A stretch of DNA of 37,741 bases, from the NCBI RefSeq assembly GCF_000813125.1, contig NZ_BASE01000009.1, forward strand, positions 1-37,741, written 5' to 3'. This DNA comes from Mesobacillus selenatarsenatis SF-1 (GTDB lineage Bacteria > Bacillota > Bacilli > Bacillales > Cytobacillaceae). The notes under the pieces are model-generated. The model was not told the origin of the DNA. It was given only the letters and a program-made list of their open reading frames with translations, and did not search any database. A program made the translations under genes and the position numbers. Shown here in pieces: positions 8,206 to 16,767 of the stretch; the stretch's first letter is position 1; each line of letters opens with the position of its first letter.

Positions 8206-10426
8206 TCTTAATGTTCCTCCTGCTCAAATGAGAATTAAATAAATCAAACAAATCTTCATTTTCCACTAATTCATTAGAACTAATAGCAGATGAGATATCT
8301 CCTTCAATATTGTTATTGGCATTTTTAGCTGGGCTTTCATTCGCATCAATCATATTTCCTTTTTCTTTTCCCCCAAGCACCCAACTAGATTCTACCCTCT
8401 CCCTCTCTCTTTCATCTTTCTTATTTTCTTTTACTCCCTGTAGCAACTCTCTATCAGAATATGCATCTCCTCTTATTGCCTCTGTTTTTTCAATTCCCTC
8501 TTTTACTGTCTTATCTATTTCTACATTTAATGCAGCTTTGATATTATTAATTTCTGGTTTTGCGATAAAGTTATTAGTTGCAACAGTTAATTGGGTTAAT
8601 TCTATTTCTTCATCATATAAATCTTTATACGCACTGTATTGTGGTAATACCTTGCATGGAATATATTCAAATGCATCTTCCTTTAATATGTAAATATACT
8701 CCTGGTTTCGGGGATCATATGAAATTGGAACTTTCCATCTCTTTTGCCTAGCTTTTACGAACCAACCTGCTTCTTCAACTTCAACACTGGTGTAACCAAT
8801 TTTATTTTTATTAAAGAAAATTCCATTATCATGTGTCACTGTTGCAGTTCCTCTTGGCATTAAAGCAAGTCTAATTTGGTCTTTAGTTTTAATATGGACA
8901 CCAACAAATCGATTTTGCATTCCCCAATTCCATAAGTTTAGAGGAGTTGGAACCAAGTTTTGCTCTAACATGTCTCTATCCAATGGATAATTATCAACTA
9001 TTGAATTGTTATATTCTAATACAATCAAAATCATTATTTTAGTGAACTCTTTAATTGTCAGTACTGCATTTAACCTTGAATCCTTTTCTCCTCGTTCTTT
9101 AACTGATTTTGAAACCACTCCTGGAATTATTGGTTTGCTTTTATTATTCATAATTCTAAAATGCTGTTCTATAAATGGTTTAAAGTCACCTCTGTATGGA
9201 GGGGTATTGTCTGGCCTAACCCCTAGCATGTCCTTTAATCTATCAGCATTGTAGCCCTCAAATTCACCTCTATCAGCCGTAAAGCTTTTAGGCAGATGCA
9301 TACATGGCCACTCATCCGAAGTAATAGTAATATCAAACTTCTTGCAAAACTCTACTTTATCAGTACTTGCATTTTCAAAGGCTAACATTCCCCCCACCCA
9401 GCTAGCATTTTCAGTTCCAATATACAATCCAGCAATCATCCTACTGAATACATCTTTCACATAATAAATAATCGGTCTGCCTATTGGTTTCCGATTGATA
9501 GAATGCACCAGCTGAAAATCTCCAGTAGTTGCATCGATTTCATATACAGCTCCAGGACCGGATGCACGTAAACCCGCACTTCCCACTGCTGCTCTTCTGG
9601 TTAAATTGAATTTTCGTTCTCCCTCTCTTTTAGTAAGAATATCTTTAAGATCTCTCTCTTTATAAAAGTAATATTTAAATTGGTCCAATGTCGGTAATTC
9701 TTCCTCAGGAGGGATAACTGGTATCATTTCACCCACTTTTTCCTTATAACCAATATTAAAAAATTGTTCAATCATCTTGTCGTAGGCGTATTTTAAAGGG
9801 TTTTTTCTTTTATCACTGTAATGAAGCTTTATAGCTATCCGGAAAATTTTTTTCATTTCTTCATCAATATTGATTCCAATTTCTATTTTCAAGACTTGTT
9901 CAATTTTACGTTTTCTGCCTCTTTTCTTCCCGGTTTTAGACTCTCTTTCTACTCCAGGAGCACCGCATTTTGAGAACAAAGGTAATAATCCATTTATCGT
10001 TTTCCCACTTTTCCAGTACCTTCTTAAATCATTATTAATAGTTTTTGAGTGATATCCCTTAGTTCGGATTAATTCACCAATCATTTCTCCTCTTTCTCTT
10101 TGGTTATAGATATTCGGTTCCAAATCCACTATATCTTTTATCCTCTTCCAAGCTTCATCTCTTATCCTTTTGTCCTTCTCAGTAGGTTCCTTGACACATT
10201 TGGTCATTAGATATGGATCATATGTTAGAATTCTTGCATTTAAGTTATTTAAAGCTTCTACTATATACTCACATGTTGTCCAAATCGGTTTAGGATTTTT
10301 ATCTAAAATGTCGATCATTATACACTCATTCGTATTTTTAGCAATCCATAAAACTCTCTCGATAGACACACATTTTCCATTATTATCTTTAAACTCAATC
10401 AAGGTGTTTTCAAATAATTGATTCAT
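8195..10426 (-). CDS. tnsB: TnsB DDE transposase
   Basis: A 743-aa Mu/Tn7-type integrase-fold transposase that joins the 3' ends to target DNA. DDE residues are readable: D in YEIDATTGDF, D in FTADRGEFEG, E in KPFIEQHFRI. The N-terminal half carries DNA-binding segments (for example REGKRGRKRKIEQ-like basic runs), and the C-terminal tail is acidic and low complexity, the usual TnsC-contact region. An SD GAGGTGAG lies just before the ATG. tnsA ends 20 nt upstream. It should recognise the 22-bp repeats at 1100-1234. Confidence 0.93.
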   Translation of the reverse strand: MNQLFENTLIEFKDNNGKCVSIERVLWIAKNTNECIMIDILDKNPKPIWTTCEYIVEALNNLNARILTYDPYLMTKCVKEPTEKDKRIRDEAWKRIKDIVDLEPNIYNQRERGEMIGELIRTKGYHSKTINNDLRRYWKSGKTINGLLPLFSKCGAPGVERESKTGKKRGRKRKIEQVLKIEIGINIDEEMKKIFRIAIKLHYSDKRKNPLKYAYDKMIEQFFNIGYKEKVGEMIPVIPPEEELPTLDQFKYYFYKERDLKDILTKREGERKFNLTRRAAVGSAGLRASGPGAVYEIDATTGDFQLVHSINRKPIGRPIIYYVKDVFSRMIAGLYIGTENASWVGGMLAFENASTDKVEFCKKFDITITSDEWPCMHLPKSFTADRGEFEGYNADRLKDMLGVRPDNTPPYRGDFKPFIEQHFRIMNNKSKPIIPGVVSKSVKERGEKDSRLNAVLTIKEFTKIMILIVLEYNNSIVDNYPLDRDMLEQNLVPTPLNLWNWGMQNRFVGVHIKTKDQIRLALMPRGTATVTHDNGIFFNKNKIGYTSVEVEEAGWFVKARQKRWKVPISYDPRNQEYIYILKEDAFEYIPCKVLPQYSAYKDLYDEEIELTQLTVATNNFIAKPEINNIKAALNVEIDKTVKEGIEKTEAIRGDAYSDRELLQGVKENKKDERERERVESSWVLGGKEKGNMIDANESPAKNANNNIEGDISSAISSNELVENEDLFDLFNSHLSRRNIKNAQ

Positions 10427-10446
10427 ACACTCACCTCATTAAATAG

Positions 10447-11265
10447 CTAAACCAGTGCCTTATTCACCTCAAATTGAACTGGCTTAGACGGATTTATCTT
10501 TGTAAACATATCTGTTTTCCATTGTTTTGTAGCAAGCATATGTTGGACTAAGAACAATCCAGAGCCAATACTCAAACCAACCTTTTTATCAAATTCATTT
10601 GTAATTTTTGCGACAGATTTATTCGTGGATAAAAGATCAAAAAACAAAGATTCTGCAAGTGAATCTATCATAGACAAGTCTAAATCATTTGGAGCAAATT
10701 CAAGGTATATCGCATTATGAATCCATTCAATATTATGTACTAACCCTTTAGGAAGATCTTGATCTGTAACTATCTTCCAATCTACACCTTCTTCATCATA
10801 AAATTTCTTCTCAATAGCAAACTTTTCAACAGTTCTTTTAGTCAACTTATTAGAAGGCTTAACCGTCCTTGCACAAAAAGATTCATCTTTCCCCTTATTT
10901 AATTTCAAGAAGAAGTCGGTTGTGATTGGTGTTAATTCCTTAGTTTCAGGATCCCTTGGGTGTGGAATACCTAAGTCTTCCGCAATTTCTATCGTTCGCT
11001 CCATTGGTAATAACGGATATTGTTCTCTAATATCTACTACTGAATTTGCCCAATCTAAAACATAGAAATAATTCAACTCCAATCTAGACAATAAATGATG
11101 TATTCTCCCAACAGTCCAACTCTTTTCTCTTGACACTACTCCATTTGATGGAACATCCTGGATTGTTAGCCATGGTTTATAGTCTTTTCCTTCACCTTGG
11201 CCCCTTCCTTCTTTAATCCATTTCTTATATTTTTGTTTAGTCATTCCTCTATTTCGTTTTGCCAT
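10447..11265 (-). CDS. tnsA: TnsA endonuclease
   Basis: A 272-aa endonuclease of the Tn7 transposase, which cuts the 5' strands so that the element moves by cut-and-paste. The length equals Tn7 TnsA (about 273 aa). Visible catalytic candidates are an acidic residue in VVDIREQYPL, D in ITTDFFL and K in ARTVKPS. The C-terminal part matches the helical domain that binds TnsC. GGAGG lies 4 nt before the ATG. It sits second in the module, after a tniQ gene, which differs from Tn7, where it is first. Confidence 0.92.
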   Translation of the reverse strand: MAKRNRGMTKQKYKKWIKEGRGQGEGKDYKPWLTIQDVPSNGVVSREKSWTVGRIHHLLSRLELNYFYVLDWANSVVDIREQYPLLPMERTIEIAEDLGIPHPRDPETKELTPITTDFFLKLNKGKDESFCARTVKPSNKLTKRTVEKFAIEKKFYDEEGVDWKIVTDQDLPKGLVHNIEWIHNAIYLEFAPNDLDLSMIDSLAESLFFDLLSTNKSVAKITNEFDKKVGLSIGSGLFLVQHMLATKQWKTDMFTKINPSKPVQFEVNKALV

Positions 11266-11333
11266 TTTACCTCCGCTTATTTTACAGATTTTTTTGAATA
11301 TTCATGACATACCCTCTTTTATGTAATGCAAAC

Positions 11334-13178
11334 TCAGCTAAATAATATTTTTAAGTACTTCTTAATAAACTCGGATTCCTTATTAATTCCTACCTCTCTT
11401 TTGAAAAGCCACATAGACAACTCAATATTCTGTTTCCAATTATCAAACACCCAATTGATTCTTCTGATTTGAAACTCTTCTGTTGACTCTATAAAGCTGC
11501 TTATTACTTCTCGAGTTTTTGGCAACTTATTTAATGAATACTCAATAATATTAGGTTTTTCCACCCGTCTGCTGATTTCCGCTCTCGTTACTCTAATCGG
11601 CTTCCCGTCATATTTAAATATATTGTTAATTGCACTTCTAACTGGCCCTAATATTTCGTTATCTGTCTTTAACCAATCAATCCTTTGCTTGGTTATTCTC
11701 TTTGAATTTTTTGGAAGGATTGAGTATAACCACTCTCTATTGTTTCGATAATGCCAAATATAATCTCTTGGATTCTCTCGACGTATTACCGAACGGGAAG
11801 GAGTTTCGTGATTATTTATATTTCGTAATAATCTTTTTGTTCTCTTTTCTAACTCTATTTGAGTTTTTACCGTTTCAGCAGCAGATGATTCTGCACCATT
11901 AGTAGTTGAGTATCTAATCAAAGTCTTAGGGTCAACCCCCATTCTTCTAGACTTTTCTCTTAGAGATAAATCCGGATTGATATAAACCTTTTTACACTCT
12001 GCTATCCAAATTTCTCCGAAGCTATAGACCCTGTCCTTCCTAAATTTATCTGCCCAGGTTTTATCCGGTCCTTTCCTTAAGTAAGTAAACCCACAGCTAC
12101 AACTAAAAATACCTATATGAAGGTTAGAATGAGTACAGTAATGTATACTGCAATCTTTTATTGTTGGCTTATGGAAATGATCGGCGGCTTGATTAAGACA
12201 GAACCAGGGTCCTTTACCAAAAGGTTGCAATTCCTTTTTAATATTTAATAAAAGGTTTATGTCAGCATCCAAAAATAATAGAAATAAGATATGCCTTATT
12301 GGATGGCATGTTACCCTAGGCTTTCGTAGTAATTTATGTAACCAAGTATCTGTTTCTTTTTGTATAGAACTTTCAAGTAAAAATAAAAGTTCATTATCAT
12401 AAAAGTTATTAAAGTCGATGATTAAATCCTTAAAACGAATATTACCTTTTCGTGTAATATATCCCTTTTTCGACAGGACAGCCTTATAAAAACTTCTCAT
12501 CGTTTCTAGCCCTAGAGATGAAACATCTCGTCTCAGAAGTTCGCACGCTAAATTTGAAATTTTTAACATTAAATCATTTTGAACTATGTAATTCCTGCTA
12601 GGTTTTATATACTTGCATTCATTGATTGCTTCTTCCAGAGTGATTAAGTTGTGCTTTCTACCTTTACCTGAATAATTAACGGTTGTTTCTAGTAGCAACT
12701 TTTGATGTTTATCACAATGAAATATTCCAGGCAATTGATGCTCTCTATGCCAGTATATTTCTCCGTAATTCAAACTATCTTCAGAAATACAGTCCTCACA
12801 ATAACGAAGATTTCTGGGGGCTGAAATTCCGTAAGACATTATACCGATTGTTCCAGGAATATTATGAGTACATTGATGATCAAGCATTAATTCACGAACT
12901 TTTTCCACTCTTTCCAAAGGTAAGAACGGCTTATAAAATGGGAACAAAGTATGTTTTTGTAACAGAGTTTCATAATTAATAACATCCCTTGGAATTTGTT
13001 GTAATAACATGTTTATATTACTGGGAAAATCCACCGAAGCCGTAAGATGATTATTACCAAAGAGTGCTTCCATTGATGTCTTTTGAGCTTTTATGTTTGT
13101 GTGCTTCTTATATCTCGCACAAGCACTATAAAGCACTTCATCTGGATATAAACTCGGAAAGTAGCTTATCACGTTCAT
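11334..13178 (-). CDS. tniQ: TniQ/TnsD-family target selector (first copy)
   Basis: A 614-aa TniQ/TnsD-like protein. The N-terminus (ISYFPSLYPDEVLYSACARY) is the standard TniQ start, followed by a zinc cluster (RYCEDCISED...HREHQL...FHCDKH) and a second cysteine set (WFCLNQ...HYCTHS...FSCSCGF). A predicted HTH region (LREKSRRMGVDPKTLIRYS) and a long C-terminal part resemble TnsD. The start is the ATG at 13178 with AAGGGTG upstream; a GTG at 13184 is also in frame. It is the first gene of the leftward module and lies 28 nt behind a 26-bp palindrome. It differs clearly from the other TniQ, so it is not a recent duplicate. Which one binds the local target cannot be told. Confidence 0.87.
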   Translation of the reverse strand: MNVISYFPSLYPDEVLYSACARYKKHTNIKAQKTSMEALFGNNHLTASVDFPSNINMLLQQIPRDVINYETLLQKHTLFPFYKPFLPLERVEKVRELMLDHQCTHNIPGTIGIMSYGISAPRNLRYCEDCISEDSLNYGEIYWHREHQLPGIFHCDKHQKLLLETTVNYSGKGRKHNLITLEEAINECKYIKPSRNYIVQNDLMLKISNLACELLRRDVSSLGLETMRSFYKAVLSKKGYITRKGNIRFKDLIIDFNNFYDNELLFLLESSIQKETDTWLHKLLRKPRVTCHPIRHILFLLFLDADINLLLNIKKELQPFGKGPWFCLNQAADHFHKPTIKDCSIHYCTHSNLHIGIFSCSCGFTYLRKGPDKTWADKFRKDRVYSFGEIWIAECKKVYINPDLSLREKSRRMGVDPKTLIRYSTTNGAESSAAETVKTQIELEKRTKRLLRNINNHETPSRSVIRRENPRDYIWHYRNNREWLYSILPKNSKRITKQRIDWLKTDNEILGPVRSAINNIFKYDGKPIRVTRAEISRRVEKPNIIEYSLNKLPKTREVISSFIESTEEFQIRRINWVFDNWKQNIELSMWLFKREVGINKESEFIKKYLKILFS

Positions 13179-13205
13179 TATCACCCTTCTTAAAAATGTC
13201 TTTTT

Positions 13206-13231
13206 TAAAATATCCGATATCGGATATTTTA
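13206..13231. promoter_or_regulatory. Perfect 26-bp palindrome upstream of tniQ-tnsABC
   Basis: The 13-nt half TAAAATATCCGAT is followed directly by its exact complement, ending 13231. It lies 27 nt before the ATG of the first transposition gene. A weaker TATCC-AATA-GGGTA repeat follows at 13251. A dyad this close to the start is expected to be an operator for a dimeric repressor; the binding protein is not in sight within the element. Confidence 0.6.
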
Positions 13232-13336
13232 TACAACATTCTTTGACGTATATCCAATAGGGTATTAAATATAGTGATTTTTTATTGCTATTTCACTTTT
13301 TATGATAGATATCCTCCTCAGAACATTAACGCTACT

Positions 13337-13370
13337 AAAAAAAGCCTATCAAGATTAATTGACAGGCTTT
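13337..13370 (-). terminator. Leftward intrinsic terminator
   Basis: A 12-bp stem with one mismatch (13341-13352 against 13359-13370) and loop GATTAA; on the minus strand it runs into seven Ts (13337-13343). No leftward gene lies just to the right, so it may shield the transposon promoter from outside transcription. Confidence 0.7.
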
Positions 13371-13466
13371 CGATCATCACTATTTCTCTTTTTCCCATTT
13401 AGAAGGTTTAATGTTATGCCCGTAATGGAATAGCGATATTTTCCATCCACTGATGTAATTTCCCGA

Positions 13467-13502
13467 ATGACATTATTCCATTCCTAAATGGAATTATGTC
13501 AT
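13467..13502. repeat. 36-nt inverted repeat (7+8 bp arms)
   Basis: ATGACAT-T-ATTCCATT, loop CCTA, AATGGAAT-T-ATGTCAT: all 15 arm positions pair except one T:T. There is no T-run on either side, so it is not a simple terminator. Related TGGAAT/ATTCCA words recur at 13424, 13440 and 13583. Confidence 0.6.
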
Positions 13503-13659
13503 CATATTGTTTTCAAAGAATATCTGTACCAAAGTGTACATATTTTTCATGTTGATCTCAATCAAATGAAGATCTAATTTCTCGTTCCATTACTAACATT
13601 TTTCAATTAGAAGGATAAACTTCTCTCATTGGAGAATTTTGAATTAGGGAGGTGATATT

Positions 13660-13896
13660 ATGACCAAGAAAAAAGAGCCACCTGTTCATACAGTCCCAAG
13701 TAAAAATGGCGGATGGGACAATAAACAAGGCGGCAAAGTAATTAGTCATCACAGAACAAAAGACCGGGCTGTAGAAACTGGGCGACAAGAGGCTAAAAGA
13801 GATAGTACTGAACATCGTATCCATAACTTAGACGGGAGAATAAGCCAATCAAATAGTTACGGAAATGATCCTAATCCACCTAAGGATAAAAGGTAA
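13660..13896 (+). CDS. DUF2188 family protein
   Basis: A 78-aa small basic protein. The opening HTVPSKNGGWDNKQGGK...HHRTKDRAVETGRQEAKR...HNLDGRI matches the DUF2188 pattern: a VxP-x-GGW strand, a Ala/Glu-rich helix, then a HxxDGxI strand. Function is unknown; such proteins are common in Bacillaceae as small cytosolic proteins. A strong AGGGAGGTG box lies 6 nt before the ATG. It reads rightward, unlike its neighbours, and has its own terminator. It probably belongs to the host chromosome rather than the transposon. Confidence 0.85.
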   Translation: MTKKKEPPVHTVPSKNGGWDNKQGGKVISHHRTKDRAVETGRQEAKRDSTEHRIHNLDGRISQSNSYGNDPNPPKDKR

Positions 13897-13910
13897 TTTT
13901 TTTATTTGAA

Positions 13911-13938
13911 GACGGCACCCAAGGTGACGTTCTTTTTT
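13911..13938 (+). terminator. Terminator of the DUF2188 gene
   Basis: A stem GACG/CGTT plus CACC/GGTG around loop CAA (one G-A mismatch) is followed on the plus strand by TTCTTTTTTG. It lies 14 nt after the stop. Confidence 0.65.
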
Positions 13939-14092
13939 GTTTGCCTAATATTTAGTACACCGTAGCATTTTTCTAATGGTATGGGGTCTCATCTCCCTTG
14001 AGCAATTCGGATGTCAGTTTTTATAACTACTCTACAGTAAATAAAATAAAAAATTCATCTTTAAATCGGCAGCAACTCCTATCTTTTGCTTG

Positions 14093-15325
14093 TTATACGC
14101 TATTTAATAAATCTTGTTTTGAGTTTTCTTTCCCTTGTAAAAGCCAAACTAAAGCTAAAGATAAACAAATAGACCCAGCTAACCAAAATAAATTTGTTAG
14201 TCCTAATTCCTTTTCCAGTAAATACCCAATAACTGGTCCAAGTGCAGCACCTAAGTCTACAATAATAGTAAAAGTTGTTATAATAAAGACCTTGTTCGGA
14301 ACTCTTGTTGAATAATCTGTAACTATAGCATCCATTATTGTTGTTAAAATTGAAGCCACTAAAAGGTGAACAAGTAAAATTGGCATCCAAACGAGTAGCG
14401 GAATATTTTTCGGAATAATGAAATACAGCAAGACGGCACATACCAGGAAAAAGGATAAAAATCGATTTTTTTGATTAGTTTTATCGAGCTCGGTTCCAAT
14501 TTTCATTACAATGATTGGTGCGAGTCCCCACCTTATTGCCTGAATTAAGCCCGCCAGTGTTGCTGCACCTACAATTATTCCGAGTAGATTTATTCTATCA
14601 GTGTATTTAATCTCAATGATATGACTTAATGTTGCGGTTAACATTCCGTCTAGTAACATAACCAATAGTAATGCTGTTCCTAGAATCATAATAAGTCTTC
14701 TATTTAGGAATGAATTAAAGTTTGTTAGAAGTGATAGCTTTTTCTCTGATGCCTCAGTGGTTTGAATAGTTCTGGGTATGTATTTAAAAATGATAGGTAT
14801 ACTTAAAAGTGCTGAGGTTCCTATTATGATACTTATTATCTTAATCCCAAACAAATCAGCAAAAAAACCACCTATCAACATTCCAACTAGACTTCCTAGA
14901 CGATAAAGGCCGTTATAGGTACCAACATAATTTCCACGATTACTGTCAGTCGCGAGTTGTAAAATCAATAGAAAGGCACCTAGTTTAAAAAGTGACCATG
15001 CCAATCCCCATATAGAGCGCAGAATAATCCAAACAGTAAAATCCTGAGCAAACCCGTAACTCACAGTAGTAATTCCACTAAGTATTACAGCCAAAAGTAT
15101 ACCCGTTCGAAAGTTTATCCTCTTGTACATATAACCTATTAATGGGTTCAATGGCAGCCTTACAAAGCGGTTAACCGATAGAAGAATGCCAACTTGAACT
15201 AATGAAGTTAAACCAGCTTCCTTCCAGTGCGTTGGCAAAACTATATAAAGCATTGCATCCCCAGCTAAACAAATTGCTGTAATTAAAGAAATGGCAATAA
15301 TCGTGTGTTTATTTTTAGATTCCAT
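14093..15325 (-). CDS. MFS efflux transporter
   Basis: A 410-aa major facilitator protein with about 12 hydrophobic segments. After the first helix (TIIAISLITAICLAGDAML) comes the loop 2-3 region (PLNPLIGYMYKRINFRTG), which fits the MFS A-motif position. The central loop is charged (TTEASEKKLS). Drug/H+ antiporters of this type export small molecules. It follows a four-gene operon with an ArsN1-type acetyltransferase, separated only by a hairpin, so it may export an organoarsenical or its acetylated form; that is inference. SD GAGGTGG precedes the ATG. No specific family name can be given. Confidence 0.85.
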   Translation of the reverse strand: MESKNKHTIIAISLITAICLAGDAMLYIVLPTHWKEAGLTSLVQVGILLSVNRFVRLPLNPLIGYMYKRINFRTGILLAVILSGITTVSYGFAQDFTVWIILRSIWGLAWSLFKLGAFLLILQLATDSNRGNYVGTYNGLYRLGSLVGMLIGGFFADLFGIKIISIIIGTSALLSIPIIFKYIPRTIQTTEASEKKLSLLTNFNSFLNRRLIMILGTALLLVMLLDGMLTATLSHIIEIKYTDRINLLGIIVGAATLAGLIQAIRWGLAPIIVMKIGTELDKTNQKNRFLSFFLVCAVLLYFIIPKNIPLLVWMPILLVHLLVASILTTIMDAIVTDYSTRVPNKVFIITTFTIIVDLGAALGPVIGYLLEKELGLTNLFWLAGSICLSLALVWLLQGKENSKQDLLNSV

Positions 15326-15340
15326 TTTCCACCTCTATTT

Positions 15341-15373
15341 AAAAAGACCAGTCTTAAATTGAAGACTGGTCTT
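15341..15373 (-). terminator. Intra-cluster terminator before the MFS gene
   Basis: A perfect 12-bp inverted repeat (AAGACCAGTCTT at 15344-15355 and its complement at 15362-15373, loop of 6) runs into TTTTT on the minus strand. Only about 15 nt separate it from the MFS ribosome binding site, leaving no room for a new promoter. Confidence 0.85.
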
Positions 15374-15384
15374 CAGGATCTTTA

Positions 15385-16755
15385 TCAGCAGCAAGAATTC
15401 TTTTTAATTTCAAACACCACAGGCTGTGGCCCCCTGCAACATGAAGATTCTACCGGCTTTTCGGAATTGGATTCTGAATCACAGCAACTTGAAGAAAAAT
15501 CCGTCTTACATACTCCCGTTTCTGGCAACTCTAAATGTACTTCTTTAGCTCCCTTATCATCTCCTTTTAAGTAAGCTACAACAGATCTCACTTGTTCATA
15601 TCCAGTTGCAAGCAAGAAGGTTGGGGCACGTCCGTAGCTTTTCATTCCTACAATATAAAAATCCTTCTCTGGTTGACTTAACTCCGCTTCCCCATGAGGT
15701 CTCACAGTCCCACAACTGTGAATATTAGGATCAATTAATGGTGCAAGAGCTTCTACACTTTCTACAGATGAATCTAGACTTAACCTAATTTCATTCAGGA
15801 AACTAGTATCTGGCCTGAATCCTGTGCTTACCACAATCTCATCAATCAACCCAATTGTGGTTTCCTCTCCATTCAACTCACCTGATACGCTTATCTTCCC
15901 ATCCACATTGTTTACTTCATGAATATAAAATGGAGTAATAACCTCTACTAGTTTCATATCAACCAGCTTTTGTATCCGTGTACCCAGTTCGCCCCGTGCT
16001 TGCAACCCATCATTTTCCTGACCACCATAGGCTTCCCTAACATGTTTTTTACGTAGGACCCAGTAAATGTGTGTATTCGGGTATTTTTCTTTTATTTCCG
16101 CTAAATCGAGAAGTGCGTTAATAGCCGAGTGGCCGCTGCCGACCACCATTACAGCTTTGTCTCTGTATCGTTCTCCTAACTCTTGAACATTTGGAATTCC
16201 ATAATAAATTCTTTCACTCAACTTTCTTTCAGAACTGGTCCAGATTCCATTAGAAAGTATCGGATTAGGATTTTCCCAGGTACCCGATGCATCCATTATT
16301 GCTTTTGCTTCAAAAACCTTTGTTACCCCATTAATTTCTACATACAATTGAAAAGGTACATTGTCTCTAGATTCTGTTTTAAGTTTGTCACGACCTTTTT
16401 TAGCAACACCGACCACTTTTGCATTTAAAAAGATGTGCTCTTTCAATATTGGCAAATTACTAAGCGGTAAAAGATAGTTTTCTACAAGCTCACGCCCCGT
16501 TGGTAAATCCGCCTCATCGGGTGAAACCCATCCAGCTTCATTTAGTAATTTCTTGGCTTCCTTATCAACGTTATATTCCCATGGTGAGAACATTCTTACA
16601 TGTCCCCACTTCAACATACTGGAACCAATTGTGTTTCCTGCTTCAAACAGTACAAACTTTTCGCCCTTATTAACAAGATGAGCAGCTGCTGCAAGCCCCA
16701 CTGGACCGCCACCTATAATTGCAACAGGAAGAGATTCTTTTCTATTTGAATTCAA
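15385..16755 (-). CDS. FAD/NAD(P)-binding oxidoreductase with Cys-rich tail
   Basis: A 456-aa flavoprotein. The FAD-binding motif GGGPVGLAAA is at about residue 15, the second Rossmann motif VVGSGHSAINALL at about 205, and a C-terminal STGFRPD motif precedes the FAD site. It resembles the flavin monooxygenase/thioredoxin reductase-like proteins often found in ars clusters. The last 45 residues hold seven cysteines: one in GVCKTD and three CC pairs (SSSCCDS, ESSCCRG, KNSCC), ideal for binding As(III)/Sb(III) or as a redox relay. It starts with TTG, 8 nt after AGGAGG. It is the last gene of the MarR operon, 12 nt from the acetyltransferase. It could oxidise an arsenical, but the reaction is unknown. 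Confidence 0.85.
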   Translation of the reverse strand: MNSNRKESLPVAIIGGGPVGLAAAAHLVNKGEKFVLFEAGNTIGSSMLKWGHVRMFSPWEYNVDKEAKKLLNEAGWVSPDEADLPTGRELVENYLLPLSNLPILKEHIFLNAKVVGVAKKGRDKLKTESRDNVPFQLYVEINGVTKVFEAKAIMDASGTWENPNPILSNGIWTSSERKLSERIYYGIPNVQELGERYRDKAVMVVGSGHSAINALLDLAEIKEKYPNTHIYWVLRKKHVREAYGGQENDGLQARGELGTRIQKLVDMKLVEVITPFYIHEVNNVDGKISVSGELNGEETTIGLIDEIVVSTGFRPDTSFLNEIRLSLDSSVESVEALAPLIDPNIHSCGTVRPHGEAELSQPEKDFYIVGMKSYGRAPTFLLATGYEQVRSVVAYLKGDDKGAKEVHLELPETGVCKTDFSSSCCDSESNSEKPVESSCCRGPQPVVFEIKKNSCC

Positions 16756-16767
16756 AGTATATACCTC

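Larger units (their letters stand above)
1091..13231 (-). mobile_element. Tn7-like transposon with TrlF-type cargo
   Basis: The element is defined by the left end at 1091 and a leftward gene module tniQ-tnsA-tnsB-tnsC-tniQ. Cargo between the module and the left end is a PHP-ATPase and one small ORF. In Tn7 the right end abuts the first tns gene, so it is expected between 13.2 and 13.66 kb, but no inverted copy of the GGTAAT repeats is visible there. The end coordinate given is only the minimum extent. There is no TnsE and no Cas gene. Two large TniQ/TnsD proteins suggest two target-selection modes, or one homing and one unknown. Confidence 0.8.
13232..13659. other. 428-nt gene-free region right of the transposon genes
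   Basis: It is AT-rich with no ORF of substance. It holds a TATCC/GGGTA half-site (13250-13265), a leftward terminator (13337-13370), a 36-nt near-perfect inverted repeat (13467-13502), a short dyad TGTAC-N6-GTACA (13525-13540) and the leader of the DUF2188 gene. The transposon right end should be here, but no TnsB-type repeat is seen. Confidence 0.5.

Noticed and set aside
8310-8693. Plus-strand ORFs antisense to tnsB, arrA and other genes
   Set aside because: All lie within conserved minus-strand genes in another frame, lack ribosome boxes and show no family pattern.
4596-13178. CRISPR-associated transposon
   Set aside because: No Cas gene or array is visible, and both TniQ proteins are of the large TnsD type rather than the short Cascade-linked type.
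13931-13960. TGTTTGC at 13937 as a second transposon end
   Set aside because: It repeats the first bases of the left end but in the same orientation and without any TnsB-like repeat behind it; it belongs to the tail of the DUF2188 terminator.
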